From: Verticiella alkaliphila
Lineage (GTDB): Bacteria > Pseudomonadota > Gammaproteobacteria > Burkholderiales > Burkholderiaceae_B
Length of the DNA: 64,000 nt
Direction: 5' to 3'
Assembly (NCBI RefSeq): GCF_018904615.1
Contig: NZ_JADCNH010000004.1
Span: 159,661 to 223,660 of the forward strand
The first letter of the stretch is position 1. Every line of letters begins with the position of its first letter. This document shows, in pieces, positions 46,913-55,839 of the stretch. The notes under the pieces are model-generated. The model ran no database searches, was not told the DNA's origin, and was given only the letters and a program-made list of their open reading frames with translations. The position numbers and the translations under genes were made by a program.

Positions 46913-47902
46913 ATGCATCCCCGTCTGTCCCGCTTTGTCCCCACCTTTGCTGTCGCCCTGTGCCTGGCCGGCGCAGCCGCATCCGCACACGCCGCCGAGT
47001 GGCCCAAGCAGAAGCCGCTCACCTACGTCGTGCCGTTCACGGTGGGTGGCTCGACCGACGTCGTCGGCCGCCTGCTCGCCCAGAAGATCGGCGCCGAGAT
47101 CGGCCAGTCCGTGGTCGTCGAGAACAAGCCGGGCGCGGCCGGCGCGATCGGCGCCACCTACGTGGCCAAGGCCGCGCCCGATGGCTACACGCTCTTTGGC
47201 GGCACGATCAGCACCCACGCCATCAACGCGAGCCTCTACAGCAACCTGCCTTACGATCCCGTGAAGGATTTCGAGCCCGTCTCGCTCGTGGCCTACCTGC
47301 CCAATGTGCTGCTGGTGTCGGGCAATCTGAAGGTGGACTCAGTGCAGGATCTGATCGCCTACCTGAAGGACAACCCGGCGCAGCGCACCTTTGCCTCGTC
47401 AGGCGCAGGCACCTCCACGCACTTGGCGGGCGAGCTCTTTGCCGACCGCATCGACATGCCGCTCTCGCACATTCCGTACAAGGGCACGCCGCCCGCCATG
47501 CTGGACGTGGCTTCAGGTGCCGTGACGTTCATGTTCGATCAGATGACCGCCGCGCTGCCGCTGCTCGAGTCCGGCCGACTCAAGGTGCTGGCGGTGACTT
47601 CGGCCGAACGTATCGCGCTGGCACCGGATGCGCCCACGCTGCAGGAAGCGGGCGTGCCGGACTTCGAAATGGCCTCGTGGCAGGCCGTGTATGCGCCCAA
47701 GGGCACGCCCAAGCCGGTACTGGATCGCCTGTCGCAGGCCATCGCCAACATCGTCAAGCAACCCGACGTGCAGCAACAGCTGGGTCAGACCATGGGCATG
47801 CAACTCGTGGGCAGCACGCCCGACGAGCTACGTGAACTGATGGCGAGCGAGATCCCGCGCTGGGCCGATCTGGTGAAGAAGTCCGGGGCACAGGCCAACT
47901 GA
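46913..47902 (+). CDS. Bug-family (tripartite tricarboxylate transporter) substrate-binding protein
   Basis: 329 residues with signal peptide (AVALCLAGAAASAHAAEW). The Bug signature is clear: KPLTYVVPFTVGGSTDVVGRLLAQ, VVVENKPGAAGAIGATYVAK, DGYTLFGGTISTHAINASL, and HIPYKGTPPAMLDVASGAVTFMFD. Bug proteins bind carboxylates or sugar acids and are very numerous in Bordetella-like genomes, mostly without dedicated membrane genes, as here. Being third in the GntR-controlled operon, it probably binds the sugar acid catabolised by the other two products. A hairpin follows downstream. Confidence 0.95.
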   Translation: MHPRLSRFVPTFAVALCLAGAAASAHAAEWPKQKPLTYVVPFTVGGSTDVVGRLLAQKIGAEIGQSVVVENKPGAAGAIGATYVAKAAPDGYTLFGGTISTHAINASLYSNLPYDPVKDFEPVSLVAYLPNVLLVSGNLKVDSVQDLIAYLKDNPAQRTFASSGAGTSTHLAGELFADRIDMPLSHIPYKGTPPAMLDVASGAVTFMFDQMTAALPLLESGRLKVLAVTSAERIALAPDAPTLQEAGVPDFEMASWQAVYAPKGTPKPVLDRLSQAIANIVKQPDVQQQLGQTMGMQLVGSTPDELRELMASEIPRWADLVKKSGAQAN

Positions 47903-47960
47903 CCAGACGTCGTGATGGGGCACGGCAAACCTGCCGTGCTGCCTTCGTTGACATGACTAC

Positions 47961-47991
47961 GCAGAAGGCGGCTCTGCGAGCCGCCTTCTGC
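47961..47991. terminator. hairpin between convergent Bug and helicase genes
   Basis: Perfect 13-bp stem GCAGAAGGCGGCT / AGCCGCCTTCTGC with loop CTGCG in the 105-base gap between convergent genes. It lacks a T-run, but position and strength suit a bidirectional stop. A smaller 8-bp hairpin (GCACGGCA/TGCCGTGC) precedes it at 47920-47939. Confidence 0.65.
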
Positions 47992-48007
47992 CTGCATGGC
48001 TATCGCA

Positions 48008-50235
48008 TCATCGCGGCGTGAGCTTGGCTACGCCCAACGCCAGGGTCTTGGTGCCCGCCTGGGCGAAGCGGATCTGCGCCTGCGCCTGGGTGCCTGAGCC
48101 TTGCAGGGCCAGGATCACACCCTCGCCGAATCGCGCGTGCTCCACCGCTTGCCCGATGCTGAAGACCTGCCCATCGACTTCGATGCCGGCCTGGCTGCCG
48201 CCGGCATAGCCTTGATGGGCGGCTGGGCGGGCCGGCGCCGAGCGCGTGCGCTCGGGCCAGGCCGAATCGCGCCAGGCCGAGGCCCGGTCGTAGCTGGCTT
48301 CGTCCACGCGGCTCACCTTGGGCGTGATCCACTTCAGCGCAGGCGCGGGCAGCTCGTCCAGGAAGCGCGAACGCAGGGGATATCGGGTCTGGCCGTGCAG
48401 CATGCGCGTCTGCGCGAAGCCCAGGTACAGCCGCTCGCGCGCGCGGGTGATGGCCACATACATGAGCCGGCGCTCTTCTTCCAGGCCGGATTGCTCGAGG
48501 ATGCTGTTCTCGTGCGGAAAGAGGCCCTCTTCCAGCCCCGTGACGAACACCGCCTCGAACTCCAGACCTTTGGAGGCATGGATCGTCATGAGCTGCACGG
48601 CGTCCTGGCCTTCGTTGGCCTGGTTGTCGCCCGCTTCCAGCGCCGCGTGCGACAGGAACGCCGCGAGGGGCGTGAGCACGTCGGCCTGCAACTCCGGATC
48701 GACCGGCTCGTCCGCGTTGAACGCGGCGGCGGCGTTGACGAGTTCGTCCAGGTTCTCCAGCCGCTCGGCGCCTTCCTTCTCGAGCTTGTAATGCGCCGTG
48801 AGCCCGCTGTCTTCGAGCATGACGCTCACGATCTCGGGCAGGGGCAGATTCTGCGTGCCAAAGCGCATGCGGTCGATGATGCCAACGAATTGCGCGAGAT
48901 TGGCCCCACCCTTGCCTGCCACGCGGGCCACGGCCCCGTACAGGCTGGTGTTGCCCTGGCGGGCCGCGTCCGCCAAGTTCTCCAGCGTGCGCGCACCGAT
49001 GCCGCGCGCCGGGAAGTTCACCACGCGGCTGAACGCGGTGTCGTCGTGCGGATTCTCCATGAGCCGCAGATACGCGAGCGCGTGCTTGACTTCCTGCCGC
49101 TCGAAAAAGCGCAGGCCGCCGTAGACCTTGTAGGGAATCTTGGCTGAGAAGAGCGTGTGCTCGAGCACGCGCGACTGCGCGTTGCTGCGATAGAGCAGCG
49201 CGATCTCGTGGCGCGACTTGCCATCGGCGATGAGCGCCTGGATCTCGCCCACCACCCATTGGGCCTCGGCCGCGTCGGACAGCGATTCGACCACCCGCAC
49301 CGGCTCGCCATGCCCCTGATCCGTCCAGAGGTTCTTGCCCATGCGCCCTTCGTTGTTCTCGATGAGCGCGTTGGCCGCATCCAGGATGTGGCCGTGCGAG
49401 CGGTAGTTCTGTTCCAGGCGGATCACTTCCGGGTGCGAAAAATCGCGCTCGAAGTCCGCCATGTTGCCGACGTTGGCTCCGCGAAAGGCATAGATGGACT
49501 GGTCGTCGTCGCCCACGGCCAGCACCGCCGCGCCACCGCCTGCGAGCAGACGGAGCCAGCGGTACTGCAGCCGGTTGGTGTCCTGGAATTCGTCGACGAG
49601 GATATGGCGAAAGCGACGCTGATAATGCTCGCGCACGGGGGCGTGGCGCTGCAGGAGCTCGTAGGAGCGCAGCAGCAGCTCGGCGAAGTCAACCACGCCT
49701 TCACGATCGCACTGATCTTGATAGAGAGCGTAGATCTCGGCCAGGCGCCGCTGAAAGCCGTCATGGGCTTCGACGTCGTTCGCGCGCAGGCCCTCTTCCT
49801 TGGCGCCGTTGATGAAGTTCTGCACCTGCTTGGGGGGGTACTTCTCATCATCGATGCCAGCGGCCTTGAGCAGACGCTTGATCGACGCGAGCTGGTCGGC
49901 CACGTCCAGGATCTGGAAGGTGGCCGGCAGGTGGGCGTCGCGGTGGTGGGCGCGCAGCATGCGGTTGCACAGCCCGTGGAAGGTGCCGATCCACATGCCG
50001 CGCGTATTGATGGGCAGCATGGCCGACATGCGGGTCATCATTTCCGCGCGGCCTTGTTCGTGAAGGTGACGGCCAGGAGGCTGTGCGGGCTCGTCATGCC
50101 ATTGCGGATCAGCCACGCCATCCGGGTGGTGAGCACGCGGGTCTTGCCGCTGCCGGCGCCTGCCAGCACCAGGGCATGGCGGGTCGGGTCGAGCGTGACG
50201 GCCGCCAGCTGGGGCGGATTCAGGTTGTCGAGCAT
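48008..50235 (-). pseudogene. uvrD: UvrD/Rep superfamily I DNA helicase, frameshifted as sequenced
   Basis: ATP-dependent 3'-5' helicase for repair. From ATG 50235: [20 protein letters not shown], Walker [12 protein letters not shown] (26-32), then [11 protein letters not shown]. The frame then stops (RK, TGA) near 50044. In the adjacent frame it resumes as [20 protein letters not shown] and runs to 48008 with HILVDEFQDTN, VGDDDQSIYAFRGA, LEQNYRSH and LMTIHASKGLEFEAVFV. One base seems missing in the run GCCGCGCGG (50044-50053); restoring it yields a normal-length helicase (about 740 residues) with a C-terminal Tudor-like tail. Whether this is real damage or a sequencing error is open. Confidence 0.9.
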
Positions 50236-50243
50236 GGCGATGG

Positions 50244-51068
50244 TCACTGTCGGGAGCGCCGACGCCGGCGGCCCGCGCGCGCGAACCAGCTCGCAGGCGG
50301 CAGCTGCGAGACCAGACGGACGACGAAGACCGCGGCAGCGCCGACGGCATGGTGAAGATGGAGCCTGCGCTTGGCGCGGTACAGGCGGTATTCGGTTGGC
50401 ACGTGCTGACTGCCGTGCGCCCGGTGCAGCAGGCCGGTGCCACGACGGCTCAACACGAGTTCGTCCTGCAGATTCCAGCCCTTGCCGTCACCCGCGAGCA
50501 TGCGCAACCAGAGAAAGTAATCCTCGGCATATGGCAGGCCGCCGTAGCCGCCGCAGGCGAGCGCCGCATCGCGGCGCAGCACTACCGTCTGGTGATTGAA
50601 CGGATTGCGATACGGCAGCATGGCCGCCACGGCCGCGTCCGTCTCTGGCACGGCTCGCCGCGTGATCGTCTGCAGCGTGTCGGGCTCGACTTCCCAGAGC
50701 GCCGAGCCGCAGATGTGGAACTGGAGATTCTGCTGCAGAAAGCCGACTTGGCGTTCGAAGCGCCAGGGCTGGCTTACGCTGTGGGGATCCACGTGGGCGA
50801 CGAATTCGTCTTCACACGCGTCGAACCCTGCCGCGAGCGCCGCACCCTCGCTGACATGCGGATCGACCGCGAGCCGGGTGAGCGGCAACGTGGGATCCCC
50901 CTGCGAGAACACGGCTTCGAGCTCGGGCGGGGGCAGGCCCATCGACACCACGACGACCCGCGCCGGTTGCCAACTTTGCGCGACAAGCGCCTGCAGACAT
51001 TCCTCGACGTACGCGGGATGTTCGTCGCCGTGGATGAGGAGGAGTGCGGAGAAGCCGGGATGAGTCAA
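50244..51068 (-). CDS. family 2 glycosyltransferase
   Basis: 274 residues. GT-A fold: [23 protein letters not shown] at the N-terminus, the DxD-like [12 protein letters not shown], and the acceptor region [18 protein letters not shown] with the typical ED motif. It transfers an unidentified sugar, probably in LPS or capsule assembly. The C-terminal ~70 residues are basic and less conserved. The start is a TTG at 51068 without a convincing ribosome site, so the N-terminus is uncertain. The helicase start lies just beyond its stop; two more glycosyltransferase genes lie upstream on the same strand. Confidence 0.85.
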   Translation of the reverse strand: MTHPGFSALLLIHGDEHPAYVEECLQALVAQSWQPARVVVVSMGLPPPELEAVFSQGDPTLPLTRLAVDPHVSEGAALAAGFDACEDEFVAHVDPHSVSQPWRFERQVGFLQQNLQFHICGSALWEVEPDTLQTITRRAVPETDAAVAAMLPYRNPFNHQTVVLRRDAALACGGYGGLPYAEDYFLWLRMLAGDGKGWNLQDELVLSRRGTGLLHRAHGSQHVPTEYRLYRAKRRLHLHHAVGAAAVFVVRLVSQLPPASWFARAGRRRRRSRQ

Positions 51069-51206
51069 AACGGAATCGGGCGCGGTCTCGCGAGGGGTTA
51101 AACATGAGGCTGGCCGTCAGCGGCCAACCGCGATAGTACTGGATCAAGGCCCAGTAGTGTGCGCACCGGGTGCGTGCGCCCGCACGCACCGGCCCTCGCC
51201 CAAACC

Positions 51207-52313
51207 TCAGCGGCGGGCCAACTCACGGTAGAGCTCGGCGTAGGCATCCACCATCGCATCCCCCTGGAAAACGGCGTCAAAGCGTGCGCGGGCACCCGCG
51301 CCCAACCGCGCGGCCAACGCCGGATCGTGCCAGAGCCGCAACAAGGCGGCACGCAGCGCCGGCACGTCTGCAGGGGGCACCACGAGCCCGGTTTCGCCGT
51401 CACGGTTGATGTAGGTCGTTCCCGTGCCGATCTCGCAGCACACCAGCGGCTTGCCCAGCATGGCGGCTTCGAGCAGCGACACCCCGAAGGCCTCCGAGCG
51501 CAGATGCGAGGGCAGCACGAACGCCTCGCACAGCGTGAGCAGCGCCATCTTGTCGGCGTCGTCCAGCGCGCCGAGAAAGTGCACGTTGCCCTCACCCTCG
51601 GCCTGTCCTTGCAAGCTGTCTGCCGCGGCACCACCGCCACAGATGGCGAGCTCGATGCCCGTGCCGCGCACGGCGCTCAGCAGATAGTCGAGCCCCTTGT
51701 AGTAGCGCAGGCCGCCCACGAAGAGAAAGAAGCGCGGGCCCAGCCGGGCGCGCCAATGCGCGATGCGCTCGGGATCGGCCGGCGGATACGTGGCGCGATC
51801 CAGCCCGAAGGGAATCACCCGCACTTTGTCCGCGAGCCGCACGAGCTCCGGGCTGGAGGTGGCGTAGTTGGGCGAGGAGGCCACGATCCGGTCCATGCTG
51901 CCCAGGAAATGGCGCATGAGCGGACGATAGGCCTGCAAGAGCACACGCTGCTTGACGATGTCCGAGTGGTAGGTGACGAGCGAGGGGCGCGACGTGCCCC
52001 GCGCGAGGTGCAGGAGATCCATGAACGGCCACGGGAAGTGGTAATGCACCACGTCCATGGTGGGCACGAGCGCGCGAAAATCCCGGATGGCGGACAGGGA
52101 GAAGCCTGTCGAGGCCACGTAGACGTCCTGGCGCGCCCGGTGCGTGGTGTGATGGCCGTAGCGCTCCTCCCGCCCCGCACCGCGCGGGCTGAGCGAGAAC
52201 ACATGCGATTCGATGCCGTGGCGGGCCCCGCCCTCGGCCAGCTGGTAGATCACCTGCTCGACGCCGCCATGCGTGTCCGGGAAGTACGTCTTGAAGACGT
52301 GCAGCACGCGCAT
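51207..52313 (-). CDS. family 4 glycosyltransferase
   Basis: 368 residues, GT-B fold. N-terminal domain: RVLHVFKTYFPDTHGGVEQV (donor/acceptor loop typical of GT4). C-terminal domain: RFFLFVGGLRYYKGLDYLLSAV, NVHFLGALDDADKMALLTLC and the EX7E-type segment SEAFGVSLLEAAMLGKPLV with the nucleotide-sugar glutamates. The product is probably a lipopolysaccharide or exopolysaccharide mannosyl/rhamnosyl transfer; specificity cannot be told. Start ATG 52313, one base after the stop of the upstream transferase gene, so the two are co-translated. Confidence 0.92.
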   Translation of the reverse strand: MRVLHVFKTYFPDTHGGVEQVIYQLAEGGARHGIESHVFSLSPRGAGREERYGHHTTHRARQDVYVASTGFSLSAIRDFRALVPTMDVVHYHFPWPFMDLLHLARGTSRPSLVTYHSDIVKQRVLLQAYRPLMRHFLGSMDRIVASSPNYATSSPELVRLADKVRVIPFGLDRATYPPADPERIAHWRARLGPRFFLFVGGLRYYKGLDYLLSAVRGTGIELAICGGGAAADSLQGQAEGEGNVHFLGALDDADKMALLTLCEAFVLPSHLRSEAFGVSLLEAAMLGKPLVCCEIGTGTTYINRDGETGLVVPPADVPALRAALLRLWHDPALAARLGAGARARFDAVFQGDAMVDAYAELYRELARR

Positions 52314-52314
52314 G

Positions 52315-53703
52315 TCAGCTCCTTTCCCCGGCACCGGCCGGCAGGAACTGCTGGGCGAGCCGTGCGGCGCTCTGCGACCAGCTCAGATACGGCATGTCGT
52401 GCGACGTGGGTGCGCTGCCGACCTTCGACAAGGCGATCCAGATACGCAACGCATCGGCCATGCCATCGGCATCGTCCGCATCGACGTAGTACGCATGCTC
52501 GCCGGCCACTTCGCGAAACACCGGCAGATCGCGCGCGATGATCGGGATCCCTTGTTGTGCGGCCTCGATGAGGGGCAGGCCGAACCCTTCCGCGTACGAG
52601 GCCGCCAGCAGCGCATCGGCCGTGGCATAGGCCTGCACGAGCACGGCATCCGAGGCGCCTTCCAGCAGGCACAGTCGCTGGCCGCGCTGTGCGTGGCGGC
52701 GCAGCCGCTCGCCCAAGGCGCCCTGCCCTGGCGCCACGCGACCGAGGACAATGAGCGCCACGTCCTCGCCGGCCGCCCACAGGCGCTCGCAGGCATCCAG
52801 GGCCTGCGGGTGGCCTTTGCGGGCTTCGATGGTGCCCACCATCAGGAACACAGTGGTATCAGGCCCGCGCGCCGACAGGGTGATCGCGCTGGCATCTGCC
52901 TGGGCGGCGGCCTCCCTCGGCAATTCCACCCCCGAATGAAACCACCCCACGGGCGGTTGCGCCCCACCGCGCGCGGCCAGCCAGTCGCGCGTCTGCTGGG
53001 CGACCGCGGCCGAGACACACCACAGGCCGTCGGCAGTGTCGGCCACGATCTGCATCCAGCGCGCAAAGCGTGGATCCGGCTTGCCCAGGCAATACTCGGG
53101 CTGCAGCAAGGGGATGAGATCGTGCACGACAAAATGCAGGGGAATGCCGCGGGCACGCCAGGCCTGCAGATGCGGCTGCATGTGCGCGATGGAGAGCAGC
53201 GCCACGTCGGCCGTGAAGAAGACGTCGCCGGCCTGTGCCTGCACCGGCGCATCGGGCAAGCCGAGGTTGGGCAGGCCCCACTCGCGCTGCGCGAAGGCGC
53301 GTGCGTAGCGAAAGCCTTGCGCATCGGCATAGATGGGCTCGACGCGCCACCCCGGCACGCGCAGCAGCACGAAGGCGCGCAGCAGATTGCGCACGACACG
53401 CTGGATGCCGGTGTGGGCGTCGCGCTCGACGAGCCCCGTGACGTCGACCAGCCATTGCCGGGTAGGCGCGGGATGCGGCGCGGGCTGACCATCGAGCAGC
53501 GGGGCAAAGCCACCCGCCACATAGACGGCTTGCGCGGCAACGTCTACCGGACCCGCAGGCGCGAGGCGTGCCGGCGCGGGCGCGGTGAGCCGCATGACCC
53601 GCAAGCCCAGCCCTGGAAAGCGCGCCATCAGCCCCGCGGCGAGCCGCTTGGCCCATGGCCAGCGACGCACGCCGCGCATGAGCCCGCCGACGATCCGGCG
53701 CAT
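52315..53703 (-). CDS. GT-B glycosyltransferase with N-terminal extension
   Basis: About 462 residues. The N-terminal ~75 residues are Arg/Ala-rich. VDVTGLVERDAHTGIQRVVR, a segment seen in mannosyltransferase-like enzymes of O-antigen clusters, follows. The C-terminal half is GT4-like: TTVFLMVGTIEARKGHPQAL, LIVLGRVAPGQG, and the EX7E site SYAEGFGLPLIEAAQQGIPI. It is the first gene of the three-transferase group. The ATG at 53703 has AGGGGA about ten bases upstream; an ATG at 53733 is also in frame. The 248 bases up to the next start hold no gene. Confidence 0.88.
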   Translation of the reverse strand: MRRIVGGLMRGVRRWPWAKRLAAGLMARFPGLGLRVMRLTAPAPARLAPAGPVDVAAQAVYVAGGFAPLLDGQPAPHPAPTRQWLVDVTGLVERDAHTGIQRVVRNLLRAFVLLRVPGWRVEPIYADAQGFRYARAFAQREWGLPNLGLPDAPVQAQAGDVFFTADVALLSIAHMQPHLQAWRARGIPLHFVVHDLIPLLQPEYCLGKPDPRFARWMQIVADTADGLWCVSAAVAQQTRDWLAARGGAQPPVGWFHSGVELPREAAAQADASAITLSARGPDTTVFLMVGTIEARKGHPQALDACERLWAAGEDVALIVLGRVAPGQGALGERLRRHAQRGQRLCLLEGASDAVLVQAYATADALLAASYAEGFGLPLIEAAQQGIPIIARDLPVFREVAGEHAYYVDADDADGMADALRIWIALSKVGSAPTSHDMPYLSWSQSAARLAQQFLPAGAGERS

Positions 53704-53951
53704 CGCGCCTGCGTTCCCCTGGGCCACCCGCATCCTTTTTCGCTACTGTCGAAGCTGTGCATTGTAGGCGGCGGCGCGCGCACCTTCTCGCGCGCTTATG
53801 AAAAAATGTAATTTTCTGCGCGCGAACCCGGTGGACTATAGTTCTCCCTCTGCGGACACTGCCACACCAGCGCTTGGCGGCGCTGTCCGGCGCACGGGCT
53901 GCGGCCTGTCGCGCGAGCATGGTCACCCCTCTACGTTTCACAGGAATTCTC

Positions 53952-54989
53952 ATGGCCACTTCCTCCACCCTCACGCGTCTGGGCGCAGCCCTGGCGCTCG
54001 TCACGGCCGCCGCGGCTGCCGCGCCCGTCCAAGCCAAGACCACGCTTGAGACCGTGCGCGAGCGCGGCAGCCTGCGCTGCGGCACCACGAACGGTTTCGC
54101 CGGCTTCTCGGCGCCGGACGATCAGGGCAACTGGCGCGGCCTGGACATCGACTTGTGCCGGGCCATCGCGACGGCCGTGCTGGGCGAAGGCGCCAAGATC
54201 GAGACCGTGCCGCTCAATTCGCAGCAGCGCTTCACGGCCCTGCAATCGGGCGAGATCGATGTCCTCACGCGCAACACCACCATCACGCAGCAACGCGAGA
54301 CCGCGCTGGGCCTCCTGGGCGCGGGCGTGAATTTCTATGACGGCCAGGGCTTTCTCGTACCGCGCTCGCTGGAAGTCAAAAGCGCGAAGCAACTGGACGG
54401 CGCGACGATCTGCATGCAGACGGGCACCTCCAACGAGAACACGCTGGCCGACTGGGCGCGCGCGAACCAGGTCACGTACAAGCCGGTCGTGATCGAGAAA
54501 TTCGACGAAGTGGTCAACGCCTTCGTGGCCGGCCGCTGCGACGTCTTCAGCACGGACGCCTCGGGCCTGGCCTCGATCCGCGCCTCGCGCCTGGGCGACG
54601 TGGACAAGTACGTCGTCCTGCCCGAGATCATCTCCAAGGAGCCGCTGGGCCCCTTCGTGCGCCAGGGCGACGATCAGTGGCTGAACATCGTCAAGTACTC
54701 GCTCTACGCCATGATCGAAGCCGAGGAGCAGGGCATCACGCAGGCGAACGTCGAGGAAATGCGCAAGAGCCCGAGCCCGAGCGTTCAACGTCTGCTGGGC
54801 GTGACGGCCGGTGCGGGCAAGAGCATGGGTCTGGATGACGCCTGGGCCTACAACATCATCAAGCAGGTGGGCAATTACGGCGAGAGCTTCGAGCGCAACG
54901 TCGGCAAGGGCAGCCCGCTGCGCATCGAGCGCGGCCTGAACGCGCTGTGGAAGAACGGCGGCCTGATGTACGCCATGCCGATCCGCTGA
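53952..54989 (+). CDS. aapJ: general amino-acid ABC transporter binding protein (AapJ/BztA-like)
   Basis: 345 residues with signal peptide (LGAALALVTAAAAAAPVQA). SBP_bac_3-type fold with the AapJ pattern: LETVRERGSLRCGTTNGFAG, GLDIDLCRAIATAVLG, RFTALQSGEIDVLTRNTT, GATICMQTGTSNENTLADWA and RCDVFSTDASGLASIR. It binds a broad set of L-amino acids in the periplasm. No permease or ATPase genes follow, so it is an orphan component here. Start ATG 53952 with AGGAAT upstream. A TATAGT hexamer at 53837-53842 may be its -10 box. Confidence 0.92.
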   Translation: MATSSTLTRLGAALALVTAAAAAAPVQAKTTLETVRERGSLRCGTTNGFAGFSAPDDQGNWRGLDIDLCRAIATAVLGEGAKIETVPLNSQQRFTALQSGEIDVLTRNTTITQQRETALGLLGAGVNFYDGQGFLVPRSLEVKSAKQLDGATICMQTGTSNENTLADWARANQVTYKPVVIEKFDEVVNAFVAGRCDVFSTDASGLASIRASRLGDVDKYVVLPEIISKEPLGPFVRQGDDQWLNIVKYSLYAMIEAEEQGITQANVEEMRKSPSPSVQRLLGVTAGAGKSMGLDDAWAYNIIKQVGNYGESFERNVGKGSPLRIERGLNALWKNGGLMYAMPIR

Positions 54990-55012
54990 TCGGTCAGCGT
55001 TCGGGCCCCTGC

Positions 55013-55034
55013 GCGGCAGCTTCGGCTGCCGCGT
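55013..55034. terminator. hairpin with TTCG loop between convergent genes
   Basis: Perfect 9-bp stem CGCGGCAGC / GCTGCCGCG closed by a TTCG tetraloop, in the 57-base gap between the aapJ-like gene and the convergent TauE/SafE gene. No T-run; likely a bidirectional transcription stop or 3'-end stabiliser. Confidence 0.6.
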
Positions 55035-55046
55035 CTGCATTCACGC

Positions 55047-55814
55047 TCAGGCGATCAGCCAGAGCCCTGCGCTGGTGATGGCCAGCAGCGCCGCAAAGGC
55101 AAGCTTCAGACGGCGCTCGGGGAGCCTGTGTGCCAGCCGCACGCCGGGGCTCACCATCAGCAGCGCACCTGCGGCCAAGGGCAGACCCACCGTCCAGTCG
55201 ATCGCACCGGCGGCGCCGTAGCTGACGAGGCTCACGAGCGCCGTGGGCACGACCGTGGCCAGCGCCACCCCCTGCGCCACGGTCTGCGAGGCGCCGAACA
55301 CTCCCGTCAGCACCGGCGCCACCAGAATGCCCGCGCCCACGCCGAAGAACCCGCCCAACAAGCCACCTGCCACGCCCAGCAGCGCGGCAGCCGGCTGCGT
55401 GAAGACACGCGTGCGCTCAGCCAGCGGTAAGGCACGACGCCGGACCTGCCAGACATACTGCAGCGCCGTCAACGCGAGGAAAGCGGCGAAGGCCCGGCGC
55501 AGCAACGTGGAATCCAGCCCCAGGGCTGCCTGTGCCCCCACCCACGTGAAGCCGATCGCACACACGGCGATCAGGGCCACGCGCGCGAAATCGATCCGGC
55601 TCTTCTGGTGATAGCGCCAGGCGGCCAGGAGCACGGTGGGAAGCACGAGGATGAGCGCCGTGCCCTGGGCCACCTGCTGCGACATGCCGGCCAGAAAGCT
55701 CAACAGCGGGATCGCGATGAGCCCACCGCCGATGCCGAAGAAGCCGCCCAGCACGCCCAGGCCTGCGCCCAAGGCCAGCCAGAGGGCGAGATCCATCAGC
55801 TGCGGGAACGACAT
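55047..55814 (-). CDS. TauE/SafE-family sulfite/anion exporter
   Basis: 255 residues, seven to eight membrane segments in two repeated halves. GVLGGFFGIGGGLIAIPLLSF in the first half and GVAGGLLGGFFGVGAGILVAPVL in the second are the duplicated TauE/SafE motif. Members export sulfite, sulfoacetate or similar organosulfur anions; the ligand here is unknown. Start ATG 55814, 25 bases after the radA stop, so it may be read with alr and radA. Confidence 0.92.
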   Translation of the reverse strand: MSFPQLMDLALWLALGAGLGVLGGFFGIGGGLIAIPLLSFLAGMSQQVAQGTALILVLPTVLLAAWRYHQKSRIDFARVALIAVCAIGFTWVGAQAALGLDSTLLRRAFAAFLALTALQYVWQVRRRALPLAERTRVFTQPAAALLGVAGGLLGGFFGVGAGILVAPVLTGVFGASQTVAQGVALATVVPTALVSLVSYGAAGAIDWTVGLPLAAGALLMVSPGVRLAHRLPERRLKLAFAALLAITSAGLWLIA

Positions 55815-55839
55815 GCTGGTATTCCTTCAGGACGGCCCG

